Below, one piece after another: positions 21,575 to 30,748 of a stretch of 32,892 bases of DNA. The position numbers and the translations under genes were made by a program. Each line of letters begins with the position of its first letter. Position 1 is the first letter of the stretch. Origin of the DNA: an uncultured Croceitalea sp. (lineage in GTDB: Bacteria > Bacteroidota > Bacteroidia > Flavobacteriales > Flavobacteriaceae); assembly GCA_937959125.1 (NCBI GenBank), contig CALGQU010000113.1:1-32892 (forward strand). Reading direction: 5' to 3'. The notes under the pieces were generated by a model. The model had not been told where the DNA came from and ran no database searches. It saw only the letters and a list, made by a program, of their open reading frames with translations.

Positions 21575-22717
21575 ATGGACTTTACTCTTTCAGAAGAACA
21601 ATTAATGATCCAACAAGCCGCTAGGGACTTTGCCCAAAATCAATTATTACCCGGAATTATAGCGCGTGATGATGCCCAAGAGTACCCAACAGAACAGGTA
21701 CGGGAAATGGGGGAGCTGGGCTTTTTGGGAATGATGGTAGATACCAAATATGGGGGCAGCGGTTTGGATACCGTTTCTTATGTATTGGTTATGGAAGAGC
21801 TTTCTAAAATTGATGCTTCTTCTTCCGTAATCGTATCCGTCAACAATTCGTTGGTTTGTTGGGGATTGGAAACCTATGGTACGGAAGCCCAAAAAGAAAA
21901 GTACCTTAGCAGGTTGGCTACGGGTGAAATTATTGGGGCTTTCTGTTTATCCGAACCAGAAGCGGGCAGTGATGCCACTTCCCAAAAAACCACGGCAATA
22001 GACAAAGGAGACCATTATATATTGAACGGTACCAAAAACTGGATAACCAATGGAAATTCTGCCGAGGTGTATTTGGTAATCGCCCAAACCGATGTTGAAA
22101 AAGGACATAAGGGCATCAATGCCCTAATCGTTGACAAAGGAATGGAAGGTTTTGCTGTTGGCCCAAAGGAAAACAAAATGGGAATCCGTAGCAGCGACAC
22201 CCATTCCCTTATGTTCAACGACGTAAAAGTACCCAAGGAAAATAGAATTGGGGAAGACGGTTTTGGTTTTACGTTTGCCATGAAAACCCTATCCGGCGGA
22301 CGTATTGGAATAGCGGCACAAGCCCTAGGTATTGCGGCAGGCGCGTATGAACTGGCTTTAAAATACTCTAAGGAGCGTAAAGCTTTTGGCACCGAAATCT
22401 GTAACCACCAAGCCATTGCTTTTAAATTGGCGGATATGCATACCAAGATACAGGCTGCACGACATTTGGTCTACAAAGCTGCATGGGACAAGGACAACGG
22501 TAACAATTATGACCTCTCTGGGGCAATGGCCAAACTGTACGCGGCAGACACTGCAATGGAAGTTGCTACAGAAGCTGTTCAAATACATGGCGGTAATGGC
22601 TTTGTAAAAGACTACCATGTGGAACGTATGATGCGTGACGCAAAAATCACCCAGATATACGAAGGCACTTCGGAAATCCAAAAAATCGTAATTTCAAGAA
22701 GCATTTTAAAGGACTAG
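21575..22717 (+). CDS. Acyl-CoA dehydrogenase
   Basis: FAD-dependent dehydrogenase forming trans-2-enoyl-CoA in fatty-acid or amino-acid degradation. 380 residues, matching the short/branched-chain group. The N-terminal helical domain is residues about 1-115, the middle beta domain has GAFCLSEPEAGSDA and WITNG (FAD/substrate contact, signature 1), and the C-terminal helical domain has AVQIHGGNGFVKDYHVERMMRDAK (signature 2). The catalytic base is Glu363 in QIYEGTSEIQ, the position typical of butyryl-CoA-type enzymes. No signal peptide; cytoplasmic. Stands alone, divergent from nhaD, with a promoter-like element at 21537-21544. The chain length of the substrate cannot be read here. Confidence 0.94.
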   Translation: MDFTLSEEQLMIQQAARDFAQNQLLPGIIARDDAQEYPTEQVREMGELGFLGMMVDTKYGGSGLDTVSYVLVMEELSKIDASSSVIVSVNNSLVCWGLETYGTEAQKEKYLSRLATGEIIGAFCLSEPEAGSDATSQKTTAIDKGDHYILNGTKNWITNGNSAEVYLVIAQTDVEKGHKGINALIVDKGMEGFAVGPKENKMGIRSSDTHSLMFNDVKVPKENRIGEDGFGFTFAMKTLSGGRIGIAAQALGIAAGAYELALKYSKERKAFGTEICNHQAIAFKLADMHTKIQAARHLVYKAAWDKDNGNNYDLSGAMAKLYAADTAMEVATEAVQIHGGNGFVKDYHVERMMRDAKITQIYEGTSEIQKIVISRSILKD

Positions 22718-22888
22718 TTTTTTAGTGTAAATATTCTTGAACCACCCCATCTAAAATAGGGGCTAATGTGTATTTTTGTTCTTTCTTTAGGAACACACCC
22801 CTTAATTATACAGGCAATTAATTTTATTCCATACCCAAAGGTGGCTGCAGTCTTTTTTTAAAAGGGGAAAGGAAATGCCATACCCCCT

Positions 22889-22907
22889 AATTATCATATT
22901 GATAATT
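22889..22907. promoter_or_regulatory. Palindrome upstream of gltB, possible operator
   Basis: AATTATCATATTGATAATT has 8-bp arms around a 3-nt centre. It lies about 109 bp before the -7-like element at 23016. It has no T-tract and so is not a terminator; a dimeric regulator site is possible but unproven. Confidence 0.35.
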
Positions 22908-23015
22908 TTAGTACCCCATATTTTGGGAAAACCAGTTTTTTAATACCATTATCACCATCCTTGGTTTTTTTGTTGTGTTTGTTCAAAAACAGTTATCCCA
23001 ATTCATTGTAATTGA

Positions 23016-23023
23016 TATTTTTG
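23016..23023 (+). promoter_or_regulatory. Candidate gltB promoter -7 element
   Basis: TATTTTTG matches TAnnTTTG and lies 17 bp before the ATG, so the leader would be very short. A second match lies at 22771-22778. No clear -33 TTG at proper spacing for either. Confidence 0.45.
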
Positions 23024-23039
23024 AAGAAATGCGATACCT

Positions 23040-26000
23040 ATGAAGCCAGAAAAACAAGGGTTGTACCTGCCGGAATTTGAACATGACAATTGTGGGGCAG
23101 GATTTATTTGTAGCCTAGAAGGAAAGAAATCCAATGACATCATTCACAAGGCATTGGAAATACTTGATAAGCTTGAGCACCGTGGTGCGGTAAGTGCCGA
23201 TGGAAAAACGGGCGATGGTGCTGGCATCTTAATTGATATTCCGCATGAATTCTTTCAAAGCAGTTGTGGGTTTGAACTCCCGGAAGCAGGAAAATATGCC
23301 GTTGGCAATGTTTTTCTACCGCAAAAGGAGAACCAAAGGATCTTCTGTATCGATACCTTCGAAGAAAACATTAAAAAACAAGGGCTTCAGCTCTTGGGAT
23401 GGCGTGATGTTCCCGTAAACAAATCCGTTCCCGGAAGAATAGCGGCCGAAACCGAACCCTATGTAAAGCAGGTATTTATAGCACCTGGGGAAGAAAAAGA
23501 CTTCTTTCACTTTAACTTAAAGTTGTTCATTGCCAGAAAGGTTACGGAACATACCATCAATAGATCAAAATTATCGCAAAGCCAGTTTTTCTATATTCCA
23601 AGTTTATCCCAAAAGATCATCATCTTTAAAGGATTGCTTGTCCCCATTGATATCAGCAGGTATTATGAGGATTTATTAGATCCCCGTGTAGTTACCAGGC
23701 TTGCATTGGTACACCAACGCTTTTCTACCAACACCTTCCCCACTTGGGATTTGGCCCAGCCCTTTCGGTATATGTGCCATAACGGTGAAATAAATACCTT
23801 AAGGGGTAACGTAGCCCGTATGCTATCGCGTGAAGAATTGTTGAAAAGCGATTGGTTTGGAAACGAAATAAAAAACATTATTCCCACGGTACTTCCCGGA
23901 AAATCAGATTCTGCCAGCATGGACATGGTGGTAGAATTACTGTTGATGACGGGGCGTTCCTTGCCAGAAGTCATGATGATGCTAGTACCGGAAGCTTGGG
24001 AAAAGAACACGGAAATGTCCGCGACCAAAAGAGCTTTTTACGAGTATAATTCTTGCCTAATGGAGCCTTGGGACGGTCCTGCATCAATACCGTTTACGGA
24101 TGGAAACTATATCGGTGCCGTTTTGGACAGGAACGGTCTTAGGCCTTCCCGCTATTCCGTGACAAAACAAGGATATGTAATCATGTCTTCAGAAACCGGG
24201 GTGGTAGATTTAAAACCAGAAGATATCGAATACCACGGCCGTTTGGAACCGGGAAAAATGTTCTTGGTCAATATGGAAGAGGGCCGAATCATCAATGATG
24301 AGGAAATCAAGGAATCCATCGCCAAAAAACATCCCTATCAAAAATGGTTAAAAAATAATTTGGTACACCTTAAGGACATTCCGTATAATGATTGCCCCGT
24401 ATTCTTTGGGGAATTTCCGCTGGAAACCAGACGTGCGGCCTTTGGTTACACCCAAGAGGATATCAATACCATTATTATGCCCATGGCGCAACATGGTAAA
24501 GAACCCATTGGTTCCATGGGGTCTGACACCCCCATTGCGGTACTGTCAGAAAGGCCACAACTCATTTACAACTATTTTAAGCAATTGTTCGCCCAAGTGA
24601 CCAACCCACCTTTGGACGGGATCCGGGAAGAACTGATCACGGATATTAGCTTAACCTTGGGTAGTGACCACAACCTTTTTGATATCAATGAACTGCACTG
24701 CAGAAAACTGAAAATTCAAAACCCTGTCATCTCCAAGGAGGATTTGGATAAAATTAAAAATTACGATGCCAGTTCAGATTATAAGGTGACCTCCATTTCA
24801 ACATTGTATGAGGTAGCCAAAGGCCACAATGGCTTGGAAGAAGCCTTGGATTCCATTTTGAAGCAAGCCTCAGATGCCGTGGACGAAGGCTCCAACATCA
24901 TTATACTTTCGGACAGGATGGTCAGTTTGGAAATGGCCGCCATTCCGGCACTTTTAACCTGTTCCTTTGTGAACAGTGGGCTTCGCAAATTAGGCAAACG
25001 TTCCAAGCTTAGTATCATCGTAGAATCTGCTGAACCAAGGGAAGTACACCACTTTGCCCTCCTTTTTGGGTTTGGGGCAAGTGCTATAAACCCATATTTG
25101 GTCAATGAAATCATAGGGGAGCAAATTGAGGAAAATAATATTACGGAATACACTTTTGATGAAGCCATTGCCAATTATAACAAAGCAGTGGGCAAGGGAA
25201 TTTTAAAGGTGATGAACAAAATTGGGATCTCTACCTTAAACTCATACCGAGGGTCCCAACTTTTTGAATGTATTGGAATCAACACCAAGGTGGTTGAAAA
25301 ATACTTCCCCAATACCCCCACTAGAATTCAAGGCATTGGTCTTTATGAAATAGAAAAAGAAATTACCAAAAGGCATTTCAAAGCTTTTAATAGGGATAAG
25401 GTAGATGCCAATTTGGACTTGGAAATTGGAGGGGAATACCGTTGGAGACGTGATGGCGAAAAACACATGTTCAATCCGTTGAGCATTGCAAAACTTCAAA
25501 AGGCGGTAAGGAGCAATGAGCCTACCACATATAAAGAGTATGCCTCGTTAGTCAACGAGCAATCCAAAAATTTAATGACCATCCGGGGGTTGTTTGAGTT
25601 TTCCAACTATGACCCTATTCCCTTGGAAGAGGTTGAACCTTGGACGGAAATCGTAAAGCGTTTTAAGACTGGGGCCATGTCTTACGGGAGTATCAGTAAG
25701 GAAGCCCATGAAAATTTAGCTATTGCCATGAACCGTATAGGCGGTAAGAGCAACTCTGGCGAAGGTGGTGAAGACGCGGAACGCTTTTACAAGAACCAAT
25801 CCGGGGATTGGCGAAATAGTGCCATAAAACAAGTAGCATCCGGTCGCTTTGGAGTAACCTCCAATTATTTGACCAGTGCCCAAGAGATACAGATCAAGAT
25901 GGCGCAAGGTGCCAAACCGGGTGAAGGTGGTCAGTTACCCGGTCCAAAAGTGAATCCTTCCATTGCAAAGACCAGAAATTCCACACCTTATGTAGGGTTG

Positions 26001-27545
26001 ATATCCCCACCACCCCATCACGATATTTATTCTATTGAGGATTTATCACAACTTATTTTTGATTTAAAATCCGCAAACCGGGAAGCACGTGTCAATGTAA
26101 AACTGGTTTCCGAAGTAGGTGTAGGGACCGTTGCTGCCGGGGTAGCAAAAGCAAAGGCGGATGTGGTCTTAATTTCCGGTTTTGATGGTGGTACGGGGGC
26201 TTCACCGCTCACTTCCTTAAAACATGCCGGACTTCCTTGGGAGCTGGGAATCGCGGAAGCACAGCAAACCTTGGTGCTTAACGATCTAAGAAACCGTATT
26301 GTCCTGGAATGTGACGGTCAATTAAAAACAGGTCGTGATGTGGCCGTTGCCTGCTTATTGGGGGCTGAGGAATTTGGTTTTGCAACCGCACCTCTAGTGG
26401 CATCTGGTTGTATTATGATGCGGGTATGCCATTTAAATACCTGCCCTGTAGGTATTGCCACCCAAAACCCCGATCTACGGAAGAAATTTAAAGGAAAACC
26501 GGAGCATGTGGTCAACTACATGTATTTTGTGGCCCAAGAGTTACGGGAAATCATGGCCAAACTTGGCTTTAGAACGGTAGATGAAATGGTAGGACAAGTA
26601 CAGAAACTGGACCGCAAAAAAGCCATTGATCACTACAAATCCGCCGGAATAGATTTGACACCTATTTTATATCAAGTCGATGTCCCAGAAGGTACCAAAT
26701 TTTATAATACCGAAGAACAAGTCCATAACATTGAGAAGTCCATTGAATTTGACATCATTGCCAAAGCGCATCCCGCTTTGTTCAGAAAAGAAAAAACCAG
26801 TTTGGACTTCCCTATCCATAATACGGACAGGGCCGTAGGTGCCATTATCAGTAATGAAATATCCAAAATATACGGTGCCGATGGCCTTCCGGAGAACACC
26901 TTAAAATTGAATTTCTCCGGTGCGGCAGGACAAAGTTTTGGTGCTTTTGCCACAAAGGGTCTTACTATGGTAGTCAACGGAAATACCAATGACTATCTAG
27001 GTAAAGGACTCTCCGGAGCCAAGTTGATAATTAAAGTACCGGACAAAGCGACGCTTAAACCAGAAGATAATGTCATTACCGGAAACGTAACCTTGTATGG
27101 CGCAACCGAGGGGGAAGCTTATATTAACGGAAAGGCAGGGGAGCGTTTTTGTGTCCGAAACTCTGGGGCAAAAGCAGTAGTAGAGGGTATTGGCGACCAC
27201 GGTTGCGAATACATGACCGGTGGTGTTGCCGTTATCCTGGGCGAAGTTGGAAGAAACTTTGGCGCAGGAATGAGCGGGGGGATCGCTTATGTTTATGATG
27301 AAAAAGGCACGTTCAAAAAGAGATGCAATTCAGAATCCCTAAACCTTTTAGCCGTAGAAGAGGACAATGATATTCAAGAATTGCGAACGTTGGTGGAAAA
27401 TCATTATAACGCTACCATTAGCCCACTTGCCCAGCGCATATTAGAAAATTGGGAGGCCAGCTTATCCAAGTTCATTAAGGTATTCCCAGAAGAATATAGG
27501 CAAGCCTTGGAACGCCTGGAGAGAGAAAAACTACAGTTGCAGTAA
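23040..27545 (+). CDS. gltB: Glutamate synthase [NADPH], large subunit
   Basis: Converts 2-oxoglutarate and glutamine to two glutamates with electrons supplied by GltD; cytoplasmic. 1501 residues, matching the bacterial alpha subunit. The N-terminal class II amidotransferase domain begins at Cys18 (DNCGAGFICSL), which becomes N-terminal after removal of a 17-residue propeptide. The central linker is followed by the FMN-binding synthase domain with GEGGEDAERF, GAKPGEGGQLPG and GFDGGTGASPLTSLKHAGLP. The 3Fe-4S cluster ligands are seen in CIMMRVCHLNTCPVG (C-x5-C-x4-C). The C-terminal beta-helix domain is recognisable from GNTNDYLGKGLSGAKLI and GGVAVILGEVGRNFGAGMSGGIAYV. The gltD gene follows by 73 bp on the same strand, so the two are probably co-expressed. 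Confidence 0.97.
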   Translation: MKPEKQGLYLPEFEHDNCGAGFICSLEGKKSNDIIHKALEILDKLEHRGAVSADGKTGDGAGILIDIPHEFFQSSCGFELPEAGKYAVGNVFLPQKENQRIFCIDTFEENIKKQGLQLLGWRDVPVNKSVPGRIAAETEPYVKQVFIAPGEEKDFFHFNLKLFIARKVTEHTINRSKLSQSQFFYIPSLSQKIIIFKGLLVPIDISRYYEDLLDPRVVTRLALVHQRFSTNTFPTWDLAQPFRYMCHNGEINTLRGNVARMLSREELLKSDWFGNEIKNIIPTVLPGKSDSASMDMVVELLLMTGRSLPEVMMMLVPEAWEKNTEMSATKRAFYEYNSCLMEPWDGPASIPFTDGNYIGAVLDRNGLRPSRYSVTKQGYVIMSSETGVVDLKPEDIEYHGRLEPGKMFLVNMEEGRIINDEEIKESIAKKHPYQKWLKNNLVHLKDIPYNDCPVFFGEFPLETRRAAFGYTQEDINTIIMPMAQHGKEPIGSMGSDTPIAVLSERPQLIYNYFKQLFAQVTNPPLDGIREELITDISLTLGSDHNLFDINELHCRKLKIQNPVISKEDLDKIKNYDASSDYKVTSISTLYEVAKGHNGLEEALDSILKQASDAVDEGSNIIILSDRMVSLEMAAIPALLTCSFVNSGLRKLGKRSKLSIIVESAEPREVHHFALLFGFGASAINPYLVNEIIGEQIEENNITEYTFDEAIANYNKAVGKGILKVMNKIGISTLNSYRGSQLFECIGINTKVVEKYFPNTPTRIQGIGLYEIEKEITKRHFKAFNRDKVDANLDLEIGGEYRWRRDGEKHMFNPLSIAKLQKAVRSNEPTTYKEYASLVNEQSKNLMTIRGLFEFSNYDPIPLEEVEPWTEIVKRFKTGAMSYGSISKEAHENLAIAMNRIGGKSNSGEGGEDAERFYKNQSGDWRNSAIKQVASGRFGVTSNYLTSAQEIQIKMAQGAKPGEGGQLPGPKVNPSIAKTRNSTPYVGLISPPPHHDIYSIEDLSQLIFDLKSANREARVNVKLVSEVGVGTVAAGVAKAKADVVLISGFDGGTGASPLTSLKHAGLPWELGIAEAQQTLVLNDLRNRIVLECDGQLKTGRDVAVACLLGAEEFGFATAPLVASGCIMMRVCHLNTCPVGIATQNPDLRKKFKGKPEHVVNYMYFVAQELREIMAKLGFRTVDEMVGQVQKLDRKKAIDHYKSAGIDLTPILYQVDVPEGTKFYNTEEQVHNIEKSIEFDIIAKAHPALFRKEKTSLDFPIHNTDRAVGAIISNEISKIYGADGLPENTLKLNFSGAAGQSFGAFATKGLTMVVNGNTNDYLGKGLSGAKLIIKVPDKATLKPEDNVITGNVTLYGATEGEAYINGKAGERFCVRNSGAKAVVEGIGDHGCEYMTGGVAVILGEVGRNFGAGMSGGIAYVYDEKGTFKKRCNSESLNLLAVEEDNDIQELRTLVENHYNATISPLAQRILENWEASLSKFIKVFPEEYRQALERLEREKLQLQ

Positions 27546-27618
27546 TAGAATAACGGAATAGTAAGAGACAACCTTCCAAAGGATAACAATTGCCTTGGGA
27601 AAGCATAAATTTTAAATT

Positions 27619-29085
27619 ATGGGAAAGACAACAGGATTTATGGAGTTTGAGCGTAAAGATGAGTCCTACGCTCCCGTTGAGGAACGCATTAAAAATTATA
27701 AAGAGTTTACAAAGCCACTCAAAGAAACGGACCTTAAAAATCAAGGTGCGCGATGTATGGATTGCGGTATCCCCTTCTGCCATAGCGGTTGTCCCCTAGG
27801 GAATCTTATCCCGGATTTTAACGATGCGGTTTATCAAGGAAAATGGGAAAAAGCCACAAAAATACTCCACTCTACCAATAATTTCCCAGAGTTTACGGGC
27901 AGACTATGTCCGGCACCTTGCGAAGAAGCTTGTGTCCTGGGGATCAATGAAGACCCGGTCTCTATTGAAAACATAGAAAAGAACATCGTAGAGACCGCTT
28001 TTAAAAACAACTGGGTAAAAGCGGTGCTACCCCTTAAACGAACGGATAAGAAAATTGCCGTAATCGGTTCCGGACCGGCAGGACTGGCAGCCGCGCAACA
28101 ACTCAATAGGGCAGGACATACCGTTACCGTATTTGAACGCGATGAAAAACCCGGGGGATTATTACGTTTTGGAATTCCTGATTTTAAAATGGAAAAAAAC
28201 ATCATTGATAGAAGGCTTGAAATTTTGGAGCAGGAAGGTATTGTTTTTAAGACGGGAGTCCATGTTGGCGTGGATATTAAAGCAGACGACCTCAAGGAGG
28301 ATTTTGATGCGGTAATACTTTGTGGGGGTGCAACCGTGCGAAGGGAATTACCCATACCCGGTGCTGATTTAAAGGGTGTGGTCCAAGCCATGGATTTCTT
28401 GCCCCAAAACAACCGTAGGGTGGCCGGAGCAAAGGATTTGGGAGAAGAAATTTTAGCCACGGACAAAGACGTTGTTGTTATAGGCGGTGGCGATACGGGT
28501 TCTGACTGTATTGGCACTTCTATAAGACATGGGGCAAACTCTGTTTCCAATTTTGAAATTATGCCCATGGCTACCACGGAAAGGCCAGAAAATCAACCAT
28601 GGCCTTTTTGGCCCATGCGCCTAAGGACCAGTTCTTCCCATAAAGAAGGGGCAGAACGTTTCTTTAGTATTTCCACTAAAAAATTTGTTGGTGATGGCAA
28701 AGGCAATCTTAAAGGACTAGTTACAACCGAAGTAGAATGGGAAACAGTACCGGGAAAACGTCCCCGTCTAAAAGAAGTCCCCGGAACCGAAAAGGAATGG
28801 AAATGTGACTTGGTGCTTTTAGCATTAGGATTTACAGGTTCTGAGACTACTTTGGCTGAACAATTTGGGGTCGAAATGGATGGACGCACCAACCTTAAGG
28901 CCTCTGAAAAGGATTATAAGACCAATGTAACGGGAGTCTTTGTTGCAGGTGACCAAAGACGAGGACAGTCGCTTATTGTATGGGCCATTTCAGAAGGCAG
29001 GCAGGCGGCACACCATGTGGACAGCTATTTAATGGGCCACTCTAACCTTCCCCTTAAGGGGGATGGGGATTTGCCCAGGGTCTAA
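27619..29085 (+). CDS. gltD: Glutamate synthase [NADPH], small subunit
   Basis: NADPH-oxidising beta subunit passing electrons via FAD and iron-sulfur clusters to GltB. 488 residues. The N-terminal two-cluster region has Cys46, Cys49, Cys54 and Cys58 (ARCMDCGIPFCHSGCP) and Cys97, Cys101 and Cys105 (LCPAPCEEACV). The FAD motif is VIGSGPAGLAAAQQL, followed by GGLLRFGIPDFKM, and the NADPH motif is VVIGGGDTGSDC. The C-terminal FAD contact is GVFVAGDQRRGQSLIVWAISEGRQAA. Length matches the family (about 480-490). ATG at 27619 gives the conserved start MGKTTGFMEF. Confidence 0.97.
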   Translation: MGKTTGFMEFERKDESYAPVEERIKNYKEFTKPLKETDLKNQGARCMDCGIPFCHSGCPLGNLIPDFNDAVYQGKWEKATKILHSTNNFPEFTGRLCPAPCEEACVLGINEDPVSIENIEKNIVETAFKNNWVKAVLPLKRTDKKIAVIGSGPAGLAAAQQLNRAGHTVTVFERDEKPGGLLRFGIPDFKMEKNIIDRRLEILEQEGIVFKTGVHVGVDIKADDLKEDFDAVILCGGATVRRELPIPGADLKGVVQAMDFLPQNNRRVAGAKDLGEEILATDKDVVVIGGGDTGSDCIGTSIRHGANSVSNFEIMPMATTERPENQPWPFWPMRLRTSSSHKEGAERFFSISTKKFVGDGKGNLKGLVTTEVEWETVPGKRPRLKEVPGTEKEWKCDLVLLALGFTGSETTLAEQFGVEMDGRTNLKASEKDYKTNVTGVFVAGDQRRGQSLIVWAISEGRQAAHHVDSYLMGHSNLPLKGDGDLPRV

Positions 29086-29110
29086 CATTTTTTGTTCAAT
29101 TTATTTTCTA

Positions 29111-29126
29111 GTAATCAATTGATTAC
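29111..29126. repeat. 16-bp perfect palindrome after gltD
   Basis: GTAATCAATTGATTAC is self-complementary. It lies 26 bp after the gltD stop. There is no T-tract directly after either arm, so it does not look like an ordinary intrinsic terminator. Confidence 0.6.
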
Positions 29127-29297
29127 ACTAAAAAATGTACCCGAAAGCACCTACTTTTTTCATGCTATAACCGCACCAAAGCACTATTAACGAAAAGATT
29201 GTTTCCTGGGTGGTTAATCCATAAATTTTCAAGTAACGTTATATTCTAAGAAAGGGAGGAGACAAAGATTCTCCCAATTGAGGAATCCATTGAGATA

Positions 29298-30512
29298 TTA
29301 TTGCGAATACATTAGATTTTCCTCAAGTTCAAATTCGTCAAGAATAGTATGGAATTTTTTATATAATATGGATTTATCGTATTTGGTTTCTGCTAATATT
29401 CTTGCATTTCTACCCATTTCGACCCTTATATCCCTATTACTTTTTAGAAATAATATTTTATCGGCCATTGCTTCCGGATTTCCCGCTTCAGCATACAGAC
29501 CGCAATTATTATCTTCCACCAAAGCCTTAGTCCATCCTGGGGAATTCACGATAATGGGAATTCCAGCTGAAAGGGAATCGAACAACTTGTTTGGGGAGTT
29601 TGTAGAAAGTATGGGGATATTATTGAAAGTGACCAAGGAAACTTGGCATAGGTTAACGATTTTAGCAGTTTCCTCTACAGTAAAATTTCCAAGATACCTC
29701 ACATTTTTACTGTTACCATTTTCAATTGAATTAACAATTTTTTCCTTGTAAAAACCATTGCCCAAAAAAAGAAACCGGATACCGGTACTCTTTTCCAAAA
29801 TTTTAGCAGCCTTCAAAATATAATCAATGGCATTAGCTCTTCCAAAAGATCCAAAATAAACTACATTGAAATTATCTTGATCTATACCATATCGAGCCCC
29901 GATTTCCTTATTAACCATATCTCTACCAAAAAGATCAAGTTTTGCCATACTTGGAATTAGACTCACCTTTCTCTTATCAATTCCTGCCTCCAATATCCCT
30001 TGGACCATCCCAGGTGAAAAAGTGATAATATGAGAAGATTTCTCATATGCTTTTTTCTCAAACCACCTAAAAAACGATATAAGCGATTTATTGGTAATCG
30101 CATTCATTTGTATAGGTACTTCGGGCCATAAGTCACGTACTTCAAAAACATATGGGGTTCTTCTAAACTTTTTTTGAAGCAATACCGGAAAAACAACAGA
30201 AAGCGGGGTACTGCTTACGTAAACATAGTCAAAGTGATGCTTCATAGATTCTTTGGTAGAAAGCAACATGAATTTTAAAAAAGCATAAAATCTCCTTTTA
30301 ACACCCATTTTATTGGAATAGGCAACCGGTAGATAAATGATTTTAATCTTATCTACAATATGCTCTTTGTTAATTTTATTCTTATCAGATGAAGCAGATA
30401 TTACGGTTACCTCGCAGCCTCTTTTTACTAATTCCAAACAATTGAAATAAGCTCGGGTTGGTCCTGGTTCATATTTGGTATTAAAATATTGATGTAAATA
30501 AAGAACCTTCAT
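29298..30512 (-). CDS. Glycosyltransferase family 4 protein
   Basis: Predicted retaining GT-B glycosyltransferase of family GT4, of the WbuB-like type that adds sugars in surface polysaccharide synthesis. 404 residues. The N-terminal domain starts MKVLYLHQYFNTKYEPGPTRAY, with FEVRDLWPEVPIQ marking the WbuB-like branch. The C-terminal donor domain begins near residue 190 (NVVYFGSFGRANAIDYILKAA) with LFLGNGFYKEKI, VRYLGNF and the donor-site stretch STNSPNKLFDSLSAGIPIIV, where a Asp replaces the first Glu of the usual Ex7E motif, as is normal in this branch. No signal peptide; peripheral to the inner membrane. AT-richer than the metabolic genes upstream, which is common for polysaccharide genes. 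It stands alone here, with no flanking polymerase or flippase gene. Confidence 0.88.
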   Translation of the reverse strand: MKVLYLHQYFNTKYEPGPTRAYFNCLELVKRGCEVTVISASSDKNKINKEHIVDKIKIIYLPVAYSNKMGVKRRFYAFLKFMLLSTKESMKHHFDYVYVSSTPLSVVFPVLLQKKFRRTPYVFEVRDLWPEVPIQMNAITNKSLISFFRWFEKKAYEKSSHIITFSPGMVQGILEAGIDKRKVSLIPSMAKLDLFGRDMVNKEIGARYGIDQDNFNVVYFGSFGRANAIDYILKAAKILEKSTGIRFLFLGNGFYKEKIVNSIENGNSKNVRYLGNFTVEETAKIVNLCQVSLVTFNNIPILSTNSPNKLFDSLSAGIPIIVNSPGWTKALVEDNNCGLYAEAGNPEAMADKILFLKSNRDIRVEMGRNARILAETKYDKSILYKKFHTILDEFELEENLMYSQ

Positions 30513-30666
30513 TTAAGGTAAATATTTAATAGGATTTGAGAATAGAATTTAACCTATAAATATAGAAGAGAAATAGTTTGTAGACAAACGACCAAAAAAA
30601 TAGATAAACTAATATTATTTACACTAAATATCAATTTTAGTAAAACTCGACAGGGACAAATAAAGC

Positions 30667-30688
30667 AAAAAACCCTTTTTAAAAAGGG
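30667..30688 (-). terminator. Intrinsic terminator of the beta-helix protein gene
   Basis: CCCTTTTTAAAAAGGG (30673-30688) folds into a hairpin; on the minus strand it is followed by TTTTTT (30667-30672). It lies about 60 bp after the stop codon of the beta-helix gene. Confidence 0.65.
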
Positions 30689-30748
30689 ACTCTCATCCAT
30701 CGGTTTAGTATGGGAGTAAAAAATATTGTTTTGAGGAACTACACTGTG

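Larger units (their letters stand above)
22718..23039. other. Regulatory region upstream of gltB
   Basis: This 322-bp stretch has no supported gene. It contains two TAnnTTTG matches on the plus strand (22771-22778 and 23016-23023), a palindrome at 22889-22907, and several short G- or C-runs. It is likely to hold the control of glutamate synthase expression. Confidence 0.6.

Noticed and set aside
27581-27591. GGATAACAATT resembling part of a lac operator before gltD
   Set aside because: A short chance match with no palindrome partner; no reason to expect this regulator in a flavobacterium.
29278-29751. Plus-strand open frame of 157 codons opposite the glycosyltransferase
   Set aside because: It is antisense to the conserved C-terminal donor domain of GT4 and has no motif of its own.
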